The position numbers and the translations under genes were made by a program. The notes under the pieces are model-generated. The model worked only from the letters and a program-made list of their open reading frames with translations, ran no database searches and was not told the DNA's origin. Below, piece by piece: positions 9,376 through 18,393 of a stretch of 64,000 bases of DNA (positions within the stretch are counted from its first letter, which is position 1; each line of letters starts with the position of its first letter). The stretch is taken from NCBI RefSeq assembly GCF_021283305.1, contig NZ_JAJSOK010000001.1, forward strand, positions 62,001-126,000, in the 5' to 3' direction. The stretch comes from Pseudonocardia kujensis (lineage in GTDB: Bacteria > Actinomycetota > Actinomycetes > Mycobacteriales > Pseudonocardiaceae).

Positions 9376-9765
9376 GTGGCCAGCTGGACCGATCTGGTGT
9401 CCTACGTGCGGGTGCGGTACGAGGTGATGCGCTCGACCGACACCGAGCTGTGGTTCAACCTGCCGACCACGGAGGAGCGCACCCAGCTGGTGGTCGTCCG
9501 CAGCGTGACCGGCGAGGACGACCTCCCGTGGGCGCAGATCGCCTCGCCCGTGGGGAAGCTCGGCGACCTCGACCTGTCCACCCTGCTGGCGAAGGCCGGC
9601 GAGTCGGTGGTCGGTGGCGTGGCGTCGCAGGACGGGGTGGTGGTGTTCCGCCACTCCATCCCGCTGCACGAGGGCGAGGTGACCGCCTTCGACCGGCCCT
9701 TCCAGCTCGTCGTCAAGGTCGCGGACCAGCTCGAGGAGCTGTTGACCGGCCGCGACGAGAACTGA
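9376..9765 (+). CDS. Conserved hypothetical protein, 129 aa
   Basis: Starts at GTG 9376 behind GGGGGAGGAG. The product is a small alpha/beta protein without signal peptide or membrane helix; spacing of helices and strands (WTDLVSYVRVRY..., LVVKVADQLEELL) recalls YbjN or secretion-chaperone folds, but this is only an impression. It follows fadE19 by 77 bp, in which TAGGTT (9314-9319) could be a separate promoter, so it need not belong to the catabolic operon. Function unknown. Confidence 0.7.
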   Translation: MASWTDLVSYVRVRYEVMRSTDTELWFNLPTTEERTQLVVVRSVTGEDDLPWAQIASPVGKLGDLDLSTLLAKAGESVVGGVASQDGVVVFRHSIPLHEGEVTAFDRPFQLVVKVADQLEELLTGRDEN

Positions 9766-9778
9766 GGAACCCGGGAGG

Positions 9779-9952
9779 TCAGCCCGCGGGCAACGGCTCC
9801 AGCGCCTGCTCGACCACGGTGCGTAGGCGGGCCAGCAGCTGATCGGCCTCGGCCCAGGTGAGGGCCCCCGTGGCGACGCCACCGCGGATCTCCTCGGCCA
9901 CGGCCCGCGCGAAGCGGGTCGACCACTCGTGTCGCTGCTGACCGTCCGTCAT
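9779..9952 (-). CDS. Small hypothetical protein, 57 aa
   Basis: Starts at ATG 9952. The product is a charged helical protein (REST: WSTRFARAVAEEIRGG, then WAEADQLLARLRTVVEQAL) with no signal or membrane segment. It converges on the 129-residue gene with 13 bp between stops. Codon choice has the strong G/C third position of real genes. No function can be assigned. Confidence 0.5.
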   Translation of the reverse strand: MTDGQQRHEWSTRFARAVAEEIRGGVATGALTWAEADQLLARLRTVVEQALEPLPAG

Positions 9953-10101
9953 CGGGACAGTGTGGTCTGTGCCACTCGTCACCCCTGATCCGGGGGTCAC
10001 CCCTGCCCAGCGAGTGACCAGGCGTCCCACCGGCGACTCCCCGGGTGAACGCGCGGTGCCGCCCGGGGGCGCGGGAGCGGCGGCGCGGTGACCCAGCGTG
10101 G

Positions 10102-10869
10102 TCAGCGGGCGTCCAGCAGGCCGGGGACCGAGGAGACCGAGCGGAGCTCGCTCAACGTGGGATGGCCCTGGGCGAGCAGCGCGACGTCCGTGCCCTCGGC
10201 GGGGACCTCGTCCGGCTCGGAGATCGTGGTCAGCAGCGTGCCCGGACCGCCGTCGACCCCGGACTCGTGCGCCACGCGGACCTGCACGGAGCCGAAGTGG
10301 GCCAGCGCGGCCTCGCGCAGCGGGCCCAGCTCGGCCGCCGGACGGTCCGGGACGTTGAGCGAGAGCACGGTGCCCCGCGGCCGGCCGAGCAGCAGCTCGA
10401 GCACCTCCGGCAGGAGCGCGACCACCGAGTCCCAGTGCGCGCCGTCGCGGCCGTGCAGGCCGCAGTCCAGCGACGTGGCCAGCCCCGACCAGCCCTTGAG
10501 GGCGCCGGTGAGCACCGCCCCGACCGTCCCCGAGTGGATGACCGCGTGCCCGACGTTGGCGCCGACGTTGATCCCGGACAGCACGATGTCGGGCCGGGGG
10601 TCGAACCAGCCGTCCCCGGCTGCGTGCACGATGAACGCGGGGTGCGCCTCCACCGAGAACGCCGGGACCTGCTCGAGGCCGGGCAGGACCTGCGGGTGCA
10701 CCTTCACCCGGCGGCCCTCGGCCACGGCGGAGACCGACGCGCCCACCCCCGTCGAGTCGACGTGCGGTGCCGCCACGGTGACGTCGAGGCCTGCCTCCAG
10801 CGCGCCGCGGGCGAGGGCGTGGAGGCCGGGGGAGGCGATGCCGTCGTCGTTCGTGATCAGGGCGCGCAC
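10102..10869 (-). CDS. surE: 5'/3'-nucleotidase SurE
   Basis: 255 residues. SurE hydrolyses nucleoside monophosphates. The metal-binding N-terminus ITNDDGIASPG (N7, D8, D9) and the downstream SGINVGANVG motif, whose Asn completes the metal site, are intact, and length is normal. The GTG start at 10869 is preceded by TACTGT at exactly 7 nt, indicating a leaderless message. It stands alone, with a 149-bp gap to the small gene downstream and 238 bp to sirB1 upstream. Confidence 0.93.
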   Translation of the reverse strand: MRALITNDDGIASPGLHALARGALEAGLDVTVAAPHVDSTGVGASVSAVAEGRRVKVHPQVLPGLEQVPAFSVEAHPAFIVHAAGDGWFDPRPDIVLSGINVGANVGHAVIHSGTVGAVLTGALKGWSGLATSLDCGLHGRDGAHWDSVVALLPEVLELLLGRPRGTVLSLNVPDRPAAELGPLREAALAHFGSVQVRVAHESGVDGGPGTLLTTISEPDEVPAEGTDVALLAQGHPTLSELRSVSSVPGLLDAR

Positions 10870-10876
10870 GTCGACG

Positions 10877-10882
10877 ACAGTA
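10877..10882 (-). promoter_or_regulatory. -10 box (TACTGT) of a leaderless promoter for surE
   Basis: On the minus strand TACTGT is followed by 7 nt and the GTG start codon of surE. Confidence 0.55.
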
Positions 10883-11107
10883 ATTCAGCCGTGGAGCGCG
10901 CCCTGCACGCGTCGGGTACGTCCTCGGACCGCTCGCGAGCTCACGCTGCACGCCACGCGCGCCTGCCCGCTGTGGCTCGCTGGAGCTGTCGGCGACGGGC
11001 GCGACCGTCACGACTGCCGACGCCGCGGTCGGCCACGCCACGCCGTCCGGCGTTCGCCTTCCGGAGCGAGCTCGGCGGGACGCCCGGGGTTCCTGCGCCG
11101 GAGCCAG

Positions 11108-11890
11108 CTAGTTGAGGTGGGCCAGGAGCGAGCGCGCGATGCGGTGCAGGCGTTCCGCCTGTTCCGGCGGGGCCGTACCGCCGGCCAGGTAGGTGGTGAT
11201 CAGCCGGGCGCCCTCGTCCCAGCGGGCCTGCGCGCCCAGCACCTCGCCGAGCTCGACGAGCCGCTCCTCGTCCGGCCGCACGGCCAGCCGCATCCGCAGC
11301 ACCCACTCGCGGTCCGCCGGGCCGCCGCGGGTCCGGTACACGGCCCGCAGGTTCTCGAGCATCCGCACCAGGATGTCCCGGGTGGACGTGCGGGGGAGCA
11401 GCTCGGAGCCGAACGGCGCGGCCGAGCCCGTCACGGCCCGGAACCGCTCCTCGCAGCCGGCGCGGTCCAGCCGCCGGCCGCCGTCGAACACGTCGAGGTA
11501 CTGCTCGGTGTCGGCCACCCGCACCAGGAAGTGCCCCGGCATCCCGATTCCCTCCAGCCGGATCCCGGCCCGCCGGGCGACCTCGATCGCGACCACCGCC
11601 AGCGTGATCGGAATGCCGGTGCGGCGGGTGAGCACCTGCGGCAGCAGGGAGTTGCGCGGGTCGGTGTAGTCGGTGCTGTTCCCGGTGAAGCCCTCCTCGA
11701 CGAAGAGCCGGCGCACCAGGTCCGGCACGGACCCGACGCCCTCGGCCAGCCGGTCCAGCTCGGCGAGCCACGGGGCGGGGTCGAGGTCCGGGTCGGCGCC
11801 CGCCGCCACGGCCAGGGCCGCCTCGTCGAGCGCCGGCTCGGGCCGGGTGACGAGCGCGACGAACCGGGCCACCGGCCCCGCCGGCTCCAC
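11108..11890 (-). CDS. sirB1: SirB1-family transglutaminase-like/TPR protein
   Basis: 260 residues, starting at GTG 11890. The middle shows the SirB1 signature: GNSTDYTDPRNSLLPQVL, RRTGIPITLAVV, GIGMPGHFLVRV, followed by helical TPR-like repeats at the C-terminus. The usual transglutaminase catalytic Cys is absent, as is common in this family. Biochemical role is not established. The start lies 3 bp after the stop of the upstream anti-sigma-type ATPase gene, so both are probably one operon. Confidence 0.85.
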   Translation of the reverse strand: MEPAGPVARFVALVTRPEPALDEAALAVAAGADPDLDPAPWLAELDRLAEGVGSVPDLVRRLFVEEGFTGNSTDYTDPRNSLLPQVLTRRTGIPITLAVVAIEVARRAGIRLEGIGMPGHFLVRVADTEQYLDVFDGGRRLDRAGCEERFRAVTGSAAPFGSELLPRTSTRDILVRMLENLRAVYRTRGGPADREWVLRMRLAVRPDEERLVELGEVLGAQARWDEGARLITTYLAGGTAPPEQAERLHRIARSLLAHLN

Positions 11891-11893
11891 GGC

Positions 11894-12883
11894 TCAGCCC
11901 GCCCCTCGACCCGGCTCGGCCAGCAGCCGGACCGTGGTGCCGGCGGCGTCGCTCCACACCTGCAGGACGTCGCTGAGCTCGGAGGCGAGCCACAGCCCGC
12001 GGCCGCGCGAGCCGGCGGCGGGCGGCGCCACCATGCCGGGGAACGGCACGGCCATCCGGCCGACGTCGTGCACCTCGGCCACCAGCCCGTCCCGCGCCCA
12101 CAGCCGCAGCCGCCCGTGGCCGGGGCCGTGCTCGACGCTGTTCGTGGCGATCTCGTTGACCGCGAGGACGAGGTCCGCGGAGCGCTCGCGGTCGAGGCCT
12201 GCCACCGGCGCGGTCTCGGCGACCAGCCGCCGGGCGGCCGGGAGCGTGTCGAGCGTGACCTCCAGCTCGGCGAGGGGTGGACCGAGGTCCGCCGGCGGGG
12301 GCGGCGGGTACTCGGCGACGAGCTCCCCCGGGTCGCGCTGGGAGCCCGTCGGCAGGCTCCGCCCGTCCACCCGCAGCGCGGGGTGCGAGGCCCGGAGGAG
12401 GAGGTCCAGGTCGTCGTCGGCCCGGCAGGGGCAGAGCATGGTCACCGGCAGGCCGGCGAGCGCCACGTTGAGGGCGGCGTCGAGCCGGATCCAGTGCGCC
12501 AGGCCCACGCCCGGCAGATCGAGGTGCTGGGCGATCACGGTGGTGCGTGCCTCGGGGCGCGGGTTGCGGCGGGACAGCCGCGCCCAGCGGCTGGCGACGG
12601 TGAAGGCCGGGACCCGGTGCACCTCCGCGGGGTCGCGCCACTCGACGTCGACGGCGGCGGACCCGAGGACGGACTCCAGGGCGGCGCGGTTCGGCCCGTC
12701 GAGGACGGCGACGACCCGGCCGCCGTGGCGGAGGGCCTCGTCGACGGGTGCCTGCAGCTCGCGGGCCAGGAGCGCGGGCTCACGGTAGGGAATGCCCTCG
12801 TGGACCATCCCGTCGGGCCGCGCCCTGGCCGCGCCCTGGACCGTCCCCTGGTCCATGCCCTGCCCCCACCCCCGGTCGACCAT
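11894..12883 (-). CDS. Anti-sigma regulatory factor: MEDS-like sensor plus HATPase
   Basis: 329 residues from the ATG at 12883. The N-terminal ~190 residues resemble a MEDS/DcmR sensory domain; the C-terminal ~130 form an RsbW-type HATPase with N-box VNEIATNSVEHG and a glycine-rich GSRGRGLWLASELSD loop. Proteins of this kind (RsbA class) bind or phosphorylate partners in sigma-B type switches. No sigma factor or anti-anti-sigma factor gene is adjacent. TACTCT at 12894-12899 (minus strand) lies 10 nt before the ATG. An internal ATG at residue 10 is an alternative start. Partner unknown. Confidence 0.75.
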   Translation of the reverse strand: MVDRGWGQGMDQGTVQGAARARPDGMVHEGIPYREPALLARELQAPVDEALRHGGRVVAVLDGPNRAALESVLGSAAVDVEWRDPAEVHRVPAFTVASRWARLSRRNPRPEARTTVIAQHLDLPGVGLAHWIRLDAALNVALAGLPVTMLCPCRADDDLDLLLRASHPALRVDGRSLPTGSQRDPGELVAEYPPPPPADLGPPLAELEVTLDTLPAARRLVAETAPVAGLDRERSADLVLAVNEIATNSVEHGPGHGRLRLWARDGLVAEVHDVGRMAVPFPGMVAPPAAGSRGRGLWLASELSDVLQVWSDAAGTTVRLLAEPGRGAG

Positions 12884-13371
12884 CCGACAGCGCAGAGTAG
12901 TGCGCGGGCCCGCTGCACGCCGAACGGAGCAGTACCTGTCGCGGAGCGTGTGGGGACGAACACGACGCGCGCGGTCGGGAACGGCGGGCGTCGCCTGCGG
13001 GACCCCCAGGCGGAAACGGTACGGAATCGAGACGATCTCGGTATTCTTCCCAGAGCGTCGAGGTTCCGGGCCACCGCCCGGAATGGGCAGGCGGTGATGT
13101 GACCTGAAAGCGGCCCGACGATGGCTCGGACGGGTGGCTGATGTGACGAGGCCGACGCAGCCGCAGGTGACGAGCACGTCGAGGACTCTGGGACGCGCCG
13201 CACGATCGAGTGCGATTCCCCGGCCACGCCGTCACGGAATGCGATGGTCATGGCTTTCCCGTCGATTCCGGAGAAAAACCTCGAACCCGTGCCGTCGTTG
13301 TCCGCCCGGAGTGCGATCGGCCCGTCGCCCGGCGGGAAGTCTCGATCCGCGGGTGGCGAGGAGGTGGGTGC
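12884..13371. other. Divergent intergenic region, 488 bp, no gene seen
   Basis: The stretch separates two diverging genes. It is slightly less GC-rich in its middle and carries TACTCT (12894-12899, minus strand) for the anti-sigma gene and a short perfect inverted repeat CGAGA-CGA-TCTCG at 13028-13040. No open frame here has convincing codon bias. The motif GATGTGAC occurs twice (about 13096 and 13140). Confidence 0.5.
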
Positions 13372-13914
13372 ATGACGGCGGAGCTCACCGACCCCGCGCG
13401 CTCGCCCGACCCCGGCGCGTCGGCCGTGCACCTGCTCGACGTCGCCTCCGCCTCCGCGCTGCTCCGCCGCCCGGGCCGGGAGGACCTGCCCACCGCCGTC
13501 GGGTGGGGGGTGCTGGTGCTGCCGGTGTTCGGCGCCGACCCCGAGCTGAGCGTCGAGTTCGGGGACCAGCCCGACCCCGGTCCCGAGGGCGACCCCGGCG
13601 CCGGGGCGGAGCTCGGGGACGGGGCCCCGTCCGGTCCCCGATGGCTCGCCTGCGCCGACCTGCGCCGGGTGCGGCACGACGTCGTGACGGTCCGCGGGCT
13701 CCTGCGTGCCGGTCCGGCGCTGGCGGCCCCGGCGGAGGTGCCGCCGCCCCCGGAGGGTGCGGCGCACCGGGTGCAGGGCGTGTTCCGCATGCGGCCGCTA
13801 CCCGGCCGGAGGATCGAGATCCGGCTGGCCGCGGCCCTCGCCCCGGCGGGCGGGGTCGAGCCCGGGGCGGGTGCACCGGCCCGCCTGGAGCTGCGCGGCA
13901 CGTTCGCGCGCTGA
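13372..13914 (+). CDS. Hypothetical protein, 180 aa
   Basis: Start ATG 13372 is chosen because GAGGAGGTGGG precedes it at good distance; the open frame extends upstream to 13210 without support. The product is acidic in the middle (about residues 55-85, rich in Pro, Gly, Asp and Glu) with beta-strand-like segments on either side (GWGVLVLPVFG, RIEIRLAAAL). No signal peptide or membrane helix is seen and I do not recognise the family. It precedes the MaoC gene by 115 bp. Confidence 0.6.
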   Translation: MTAELTDPARSPDPGASAVHLLDVASASALLRRPGREDLPTAVGWGVLVLPVFGADPELSVEFGDQPDPGPEGDPGAGAELGDGAPSGPRWLACADLRRVRHDVVTVRGLLRAGPALAAPAEVPPPPEGAAHRVQGVFRMRPLPGRRIEIRLAAALAPAGGVEPGAGAPARLELRGTFAR

Positions 13915-14029
13915 CCGCGTCCGGGTCCGCCGTGGGGTCGGCCACGCACACCGTCGGCACCCCCTCCGATGTGGCAGGGTTGCGAGCGGGAACCAGGCAG
14001 GTACGGCACGCACTTCACGAGGTGGTTCG

Positions 14030-14485
14030 ATGCGCGTCTTCAACGGTGTGGACGAGATCCGCGGGGCCAAGGGCACTCGGCTCGGGGAGTCCGGGTGGGT
14101 CACGGTCGAGCAGAAGCACATCGACCAGTTCGCCGAGGCCACGGGCGATCACCAGTGGATCCACGTCGACGCGAAGAAGGCCGCCGACGGGCCGTTCGGC
14201 AAGACCATCGCGCACGGCTTCCTCAGCCTGTCGCTGCTGCCGGTGCTGGTGAAGGACGTCTACTCGATCGAGGGCGTCCGGATGGGCATCAACTACGGCC
14301 TGAACAAGGTGCGGTTCACCGCGCCGGTGCCCGTGGACAGCAAGGTCCGCGGGGTCGTCGAGCTCGTCGACGTCGAGGACACCAAGGACGGCGCCGTGCA
14401 GCTGACCACCAAGGTCACGGTGGAGCTGGAGGGGTCGGAGCGACCCGCGGTCGTCGCCGAGTGGCTGACCCGCCAGTACGTCTGA
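14030..14485 (+). CDS. MaoC-family (R)-specific enoyl-CoA hydratase
   Basis: 151 residues, a single hot-dog domain. The hydratase-2 motif FAEATGDHQWIHVD supplies the catalytic Asp and His, followed by GPFGKTIAHGFLSLSLLP. It would add water to 2-enoyl-CoA to give (R)-3-hydroxyacyl-CoA. Start ATG 14030 follows ACGAGGTGG. A thiolase gene begins 19 bp downstream, so the two probably form a small acyl-CoA-handling operon with the MarR regulator after it. Confidence 0.9.
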   Translation: MRVFNGVDEIRGAKGTRLGESGWVTVEQKHIDQFAEATGDHQWIHVDAKKAADGPFGKTIAHGFLSLSLLPVLVKDVYSIEGVRMGINYGLNKVRFTAPVPVDSKVRGVVELVDVEDTKDGAVQLTTKVTVELEGSERPAVVAEWLTRQYV

Positions 14486-14504
14486 GCGGAGAAGGAGGGA
14501 CATC

Positions 14505-15716
14505 ATGCGCGACGCGGTGATCTGCGAGCCGCTGCGGACCCCGGTCGGGGGTTTCGGCGGGTCGCTGCGGGACGTGCCGGTGAAGACGCTGGCGTCGACC
14601 GTGATCGCGGCGCTGATGGAGCGCACGGGGCTGCCGCCGGAGTCGGTGGACGACGTGCTGCTGGGCAACTGCTATCCCACGATGGACTCGCCGGCGCTGG
14701 GCCGGGTGGCCGCGCTGGACGCGGGGCTGCCGGTCACGGCGTCGGGGCTGCAGATCGACCGGCGCTGCGGGTCGGGCCTGCAGGCGGTGCTCTACGCCGC
14801 GATGCAGGTGCAGACCGGGGCCGGCGAGGTGGTGCTGGCCGGTGGCGCGGAGTCGATGTCCAACGCCGCCTTCTACTCCACCGCGATGCGGTGGGGCGCC
14901 AAGGGCGGGCCGGGCGTCATGCTGCACGACTCGCTCGCGCGGGGCCGCGTGACGGCGGGCGGGGACCACCACCCGGTGCCCGGCGGGATGATCGAGACCG
15001 CGGAGAACCTGCGCAAGGAGTACTCGATCCCGCGTGAGGAGCAGGACGAGTTCTCCGTCAGGTCGCACCAGCGGGCGGCGGCGGCACAGGCCGAGGGCCG
15101 GTTCGCCGAGGAGATCGTGCCGGTCACGGTGAAGGGCCGTAAGGGCGACACCGTGGTCGAGGCCGACGAGCACATCCGGCCGGACTCGAGCGTGGAGACG
15201 CTGGCCACGCTGCGCCCGATCATGGGCAAGCAGGACCCCGGGGCCACGGTGACCGCGGGCAACGCGTCGGGACAGAACGACGGCGCCGCGATCTGCATCG
15301 TCACCAGCCCGGAGAAGGCCGCCGAGCTGGGCCTGCGCCCGCTGGTCAGGCTGGTCTCCTGGGGCGTGGGCGGCGTTGCGCCCAAGACGATGGGCATCGG
15401 CCCGGTCCCGGCCGTGGCGAAGGCACTGGACCAGGCCGAGGTGGCGCTCAAGGACGTCGACCTGATCGAGCTGAACGAGGCGTTCGCCGCGCAGGTGCTG
15501 GCCTGCACCCGGGAGTGGGGGTTCACCCCGTCGGACTTCGACCGGATGAACGTCAACGGCTCGGGCATCTCGCTGGGCCACCCGGTCGGCGCGACCGGCG
15601 GCCGGATCCTGGCCACCCTGGCCCGGGAGATGGTGCGCCGCGACGCCCGCTTCGGCCTGGAGACGATGTGCATCGGCGGCGGGCAGGGCCTCGCCGCACT
15701 CTTCGAGCGCGTCTGA
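14505..15716 (+). CDS. Acetyl-CoA acetyltransferase (thiolase)
   Basis: 403 residues, behind the ribosome site GGAGAAGGAGG. It condenses or cleaves acyl-CoA thioesters. Thiolase landmarks are complete: nucleophilic Cys in DRRCGSGLQAV, His in GSGISLGHPVGATGGR, and the C-terminal Cys in CIGGGQGLAAL. Which direction it runs cannot be told; grouping with a MaoC hydratase suggests degradation of acyl chains or supply of acetoacetyl-CoA. The MarR-family gene begins immediately after its stop codon. Confidence 0.93.
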   Translation: MRDAVICEPLRTPVGGFGGSLRDVPVKTLASTVIAALMERTGLPPESVDDVLLGNCYPTMDSPALGRVAALDAGLPVTASGLQIDRRCGSGLQAVLYAAMQVQTGAGEVVLAGGAESMSNAAFYSTAMRWGAKGGPGVMLHDSLARGRVTAGGDHHPVPGGMIETAENLRKEYSIPREEQDEFSVRSHQRAAAAQAEGRFAEEIVPVTVKGRKGDTVVEADEHIRPDSSVETLATLRPIMGKQDPGATVTAGNASGQNDGAAICIVTSPEKAAELGLRPLVRLVSWGVGGVAPKTMGIGPVPAVAKALDQAEVALKDVDLIELNEAFAAQVLACTREWGFTPSDFDRMNVNGSGISLGHPVGATGGRILATLAREMVRRDARFGLETMCIGGGQGLAALFERV

Positions 15717-15717
15717 G

Positions 15718-16383
15718 GTGTCCGTGGGCCTCGACCCCCACGACCCCGGTTCGCCCGGGGTGGACGAGGCGGACGAGCTGGGCACCCAGCTCGTCCGCCT
15801 CATCCGGCTGGTCGACCGCGCGCAGGCGCACTACCAGGCGGCGAACGCCGACGCCGTGGACCGTTCGGCGTACCTACTGCTGGTGCACCTCGTGAAGGAC
15901 GGGCCGCGCCGCACGGGCGCGCTCGCCGAGGCGGTGCACTCCGACCCCTCGACCGTGAGCCGGCAGGTCGCGCAGCTCGTGCGGCTGGGCTACGTGGTGC
16001 GCACCCCGGACCCGGAGGACGGGCGTGCCTTCCTCGTCGCCGCGACGGACGAGGGCGAGCGGGTGTTCGCGGAGAACCGGCGGCTGCGCAACGAGCGCAT
16101 CGCCGCCATCATGGCCGACTGGTCGCCGGAGGAGCGCTCGGCGCTCACCCGGCTGCTCGGCCGGTTCACGACCGGCATGGAGGAGCAGTGGTCGCGGCCC
16201 AGAGGCCGCGACCCGCCACTCCCGACCCGCCGGGATCAGTGCTCGGCGGACTCGCCCTCGGCCGCCTCGGCCTCGGCGGCCACGCGCGCCCGCTCCCACG
16301 AGGCCTTGATCTCGCGCTCCGCGTCGGCGCGGCCGACCCACGAGGCACCCTCGACGCTCTTGCCCGGCTCGAGGGTCTTGTAG
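15718..16383 (+). CDS. MarR-family regulator with antisense C-terminal extension
   Basis: 221 residues from GTG 15718, directly after the thiolase stop. The winged helix-turn-helix is clear: [32 protein letters not shown] and the wing [13 protein letters not shown]. It probably controls the MaoC/thiolase genes. Family members end near residue 160; here the frame continues through a perfect hairpin (16191-16212) and 148 bases into the opposite strand of ppa. The last ~60 residues are Arg/Ser/Ala-rich and look like read-through, as if the original stop had been lost. Confidence 0.85.
   Translation: MSVGLDPHDPGSPGVDEADELGTQLVRLIRLVDRAQAHYQAANADAVDRSAYLLLVHLVKDGPRRTGALAEAVHSDPSTVSRQVAQLVRLGYVVRTPDPEDGRAFLVAATDEGERVFAENRRLRNERIAAIMADWSPEERSALTRLLGRFTTGMEEQWSRPRGRDPPLPTRRDQCSADSPSAASASAATRARSHEALISRSASARPTHEAPSTLLPGSRVL
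16191..16212. terminator. Bidirectional hairpin terminator inside the marR 3' end
   Basis: A perfect 9-bp stem GTCGCGGCC/GGCCGCGAC with loop CAGA. It lies 24 bp after the ppa stop on the other strand and within the open frame of marR. It suits termination of both converging genes. Confidence 0.65.
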
Positions 16384-16757
16384 ATCTCGAAGAAGTGCTG
16401 GATCTCCGCCCGGTCGAACTCGGGCAGGTGGTGGATGTCGCGCAGGTGCTCCTGGCGCGGGTCGTCGGCCGGGACGCAGAGGACCTTGTCGTCGCCGCCC
16501 TTCTCGTCCTTCATCCGGAACATGCCGATCGCCCGGGACCGGATGAGGCAGCCGGGGAAGGTCGGCTCCTGCACGAGGACCAGCGCGTCGAGCGGGTCCC
16601 CGTCCTCGCCGAGGGTGTCCTCGATGAAGCCGTAGTCCGCCGGGTACTGGGTGGCGGTGAACAGGGTCCGGTCGAGGCGGAGCCGGCCGGTCTTGTGGTC
16701 CACCTCGTACTTGTTCCGGCCGCCCTTGGGGATCTCGATGAGAACGTCGAAGTCCAC
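16236..16757 (-). CDS. ppa: Inorganic pyrophosphatase
   Basis: 173 residues, family I. It hydrolyses pyrophosphate with Mg2+ in the cytoplasm. The start region [17 protein letters not shown] and the metal site [10 protein letters not shown] are canonical, as is KVLCVP. The GTG start at 16757 has AAGGAGC upstream. The C-terminus is Ala/Glu-rich. It diverges from the PBP4 gene, the same neighbour as in M. tuberculosis (Rv3628c/Rv3627c). Confidence 0.96.
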   Translation of the reverse strand: MDFDVLIEIPKGGRNKYEVDHKTGRLRLDRTLFTATQYPADYGFIEDTLGEDGDPLDALVLVQEPTFPGCLIRSRAIGMFRMKDEKGGDDKVLCVPADDPRQEHLRDIHHLPEFDRAEIQHFFEIYKTLEPGKSVEGASWVGRADAEREIKASWERARVAAEAEAAEGESAEH

Positions 16758-16902
16758 GGGATGCTCCTTGTGGTCGGTCGTGCTGTAGGTCGTGACTCGT
16801 GCAGGCCGCGACGGTCGACGGCGCGGCGCCTACCTCTAGTGTGGGGGACCGCGTCGCGCCGGTCGTGACCGGCCGGGGCCGGGACGGGCGTGGGCGCCGC
16901 CG

Positions 16903-18372
16903 GTGTCAGTGGTCGGAGGGAGCGGTGGGCAGGTGGGACTGGGCCGCCGGATCGGCGACACCCTGAGGCTGCCGACGAAGCCGGGACGCATCGTCCTCGT
17001 GGTGCTCGTCGTCCTGGCGCTCGCGGCCGGAGCGGGTGGCGCGGTGGCCGTCCAGGCCCCGAATGTGCTGTCCGACCTGGGGCTCACCAGTGCGGCACGC
17101 GCCGAGAAGGATCTTCCCGCCCCGGTTCCCGAGCTCACCGGGCTGCGCGCCGACGCGCCCGTCCCGAGCGCCGCGGGGCTCGGCTCGGTGCTCGACCCGC
17201 TCGCCTCGTCGAGCGCGCTCGGCGACTTCGCCGGTGTCGTCGTCGACCCGTCCGCGCAGGCCGGCGCCGCACCGCTGTGGCAGCAATCACCGCAGGAGCC
17301 TCTCGTTCCGGGCAGTACCGGCAAGCTCCTGACGGCCTCGGCCGCCCTGCTGACCCTGAACGCGACGGACCGGTTCGCCACCCGCGCGGTCGCGGGCGCC
17401 GAGCCGGGGCAGGTCGTGCTCGTCGGCGGCGGCGACCCCACCCTCACCGCCCTGCCCCAGGGCCGCACCGGCATCTACCCCGAGCCCGCCCGGCTCGACG
17501 ACCTGGTCGCCGCCGTGCAGAAGGCGATGAACGGGCAGAAGGTCACCTCGGTCGTCGTCGACACGAGCACCTGGACCGGGCCGGTGCTCGCGCCCGGCTG
17601 GGACCCGGCGGACATCCCGGGCGGGAACGTCGCGCCGATCATGCCGCTGACGCTCGACGGCGGCCGGCTCGACCCCGCGCAGCTGGACGGGGCCCGCACG
17701 ACCACCCCGGCGGTCGACGCGGGCGAGGCCTTCGCGAAGAAGCTCGGCCTGTCGGCCTCCGCGGTCAGCGAGGGGAGGGCCCCGGCGAACGCGAAGCAGC
17801 TCGGCCAGGTCTACTCGGCGCCGATGTCGTCGCTGGTCGAGACCCTGATGACCACCTCGGACAACGTCCTCGCCGAGAGCCTGGCCCGGGCCGTCGCACT
17901 GACCCGGGACGCCGATCCGTCCTTCGCGGGCGCCTCGCAGCAGGTCCTGGCCGCGCTGTCGCAGGCCGGGTTCGACGTCACCGGAGCCCACATGGTCGAC
18001 GGCAGCGGGCTCTCCACGGAGGACCGGGTGCCGCCGCGGCTGCTCGGCGCGCTCCTGGCCGCGGCGGCCGCGCCGACGAGCCCCGGGCAGGGTCCGGAGT
18101 TCCTGCGCCCGATCGTGTCCGGGCTGCCGGTCGCGGGGGGCGACGGCACCCTGGAGGACCGCTTCGACACCGGGACGGCCTCCGCGGGCCGCGGCGTGGT
18201 GCGGGCGAAGACCGGCACCCTCACCGGGGTGAGCGCGCTGGCGGGCGTGGTCACGGACGTCGACGGCCGGCTGCTGGTCTTCGCGCTGATGTCGAACGGC
18301 CCGTCCCCGGCCACCGTGCGGCCGCGGCTGGACACCATCGCGGCCACGCTGAGCCGCTGCGGCTGCCGCTGA
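16903..18372 (+). CDS. dacB: D-alanyl-D-alanine carboxypeptidase/endopeptidase, PBP4 (DacB) family
   Basis: 489 residues from GTG 16903; a second in-frame GTG at 16933 has the better ribosome site GGAGGG. An N-terminal membrane anchor (IVLVVLVVLALAAGAGG) places the enzyme outside the membrane. The serine-peptidase motifs are S138-T-G-K141, S319-D-N321 and K436-T-G438. It trims peptidoglycan stem peptides or cross-bridges. The first of the ppa-PBP4-DUF2342-tilS-hpt series known from mycobacteria. Confidence 0.93.
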   Translation: MSVVGGSGGQVGLGRRIGDTLRLPTKPGRIVLVVLVVLALAAGAGGAVAVQAPNVLSDLGLTSAARAEKDLPAPVPELTGLRADAPVPSAAGLGSVLDPLASSSALGDFAGVVVDPSAQAGAAPLWQQSPQEPLVPGSTGKLLTASAALLTLNATDRFATRAVAGAEPGQVVLVGGGDPTLTALPQGRTGIYPEPARLDDLVAAVQKAMNGQKVTSVVVDTSTWTGPVLAPGWDPADIPGGNVAPIMPLTLDGGRLDPAQLDGARTTTPAVDAGEAFAKKLGLSASAVSEGRAPANAKQLGQVYSAPMSSLVETLMTTSDNVLAESLARAVALTRDADPSFAGASQQVLAALSQAGFDVTGAHMVDGSGLSTEDRVPPRLLGALLAAAAAPTSPGQGPEFLRPIVSGLPVAGGDGTLEDRFDTGTASAGRGVVRAKTGTLTGVSALAGVVTDVDGRLLVFALMSNGPSPATVRPRLDTIAATLSRCGCR

Positions 18373-18380
18373 CTCCCGCG

Positions 18381-18386
18381 TAGCGT
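18381..18386 (+). promoter_or_regulatory. -10 box (TAGCGT) of a leaderless promoter for the DUF2342 gene
   Basis: TAGCGT is followed by 7 nt and the GTG at 18394, and sits only 8 bp after the PBP4 stop codon. Confidence 0.5.
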
Positions 18387-18393
18387 GGCGGAG

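Noticed and set aside
13210-13371. N-terminal extension of the hypothetical gene at 13372
   Set aside because: Codon bias is poor in this part and the only good ribosome site is just before ATG 13372.
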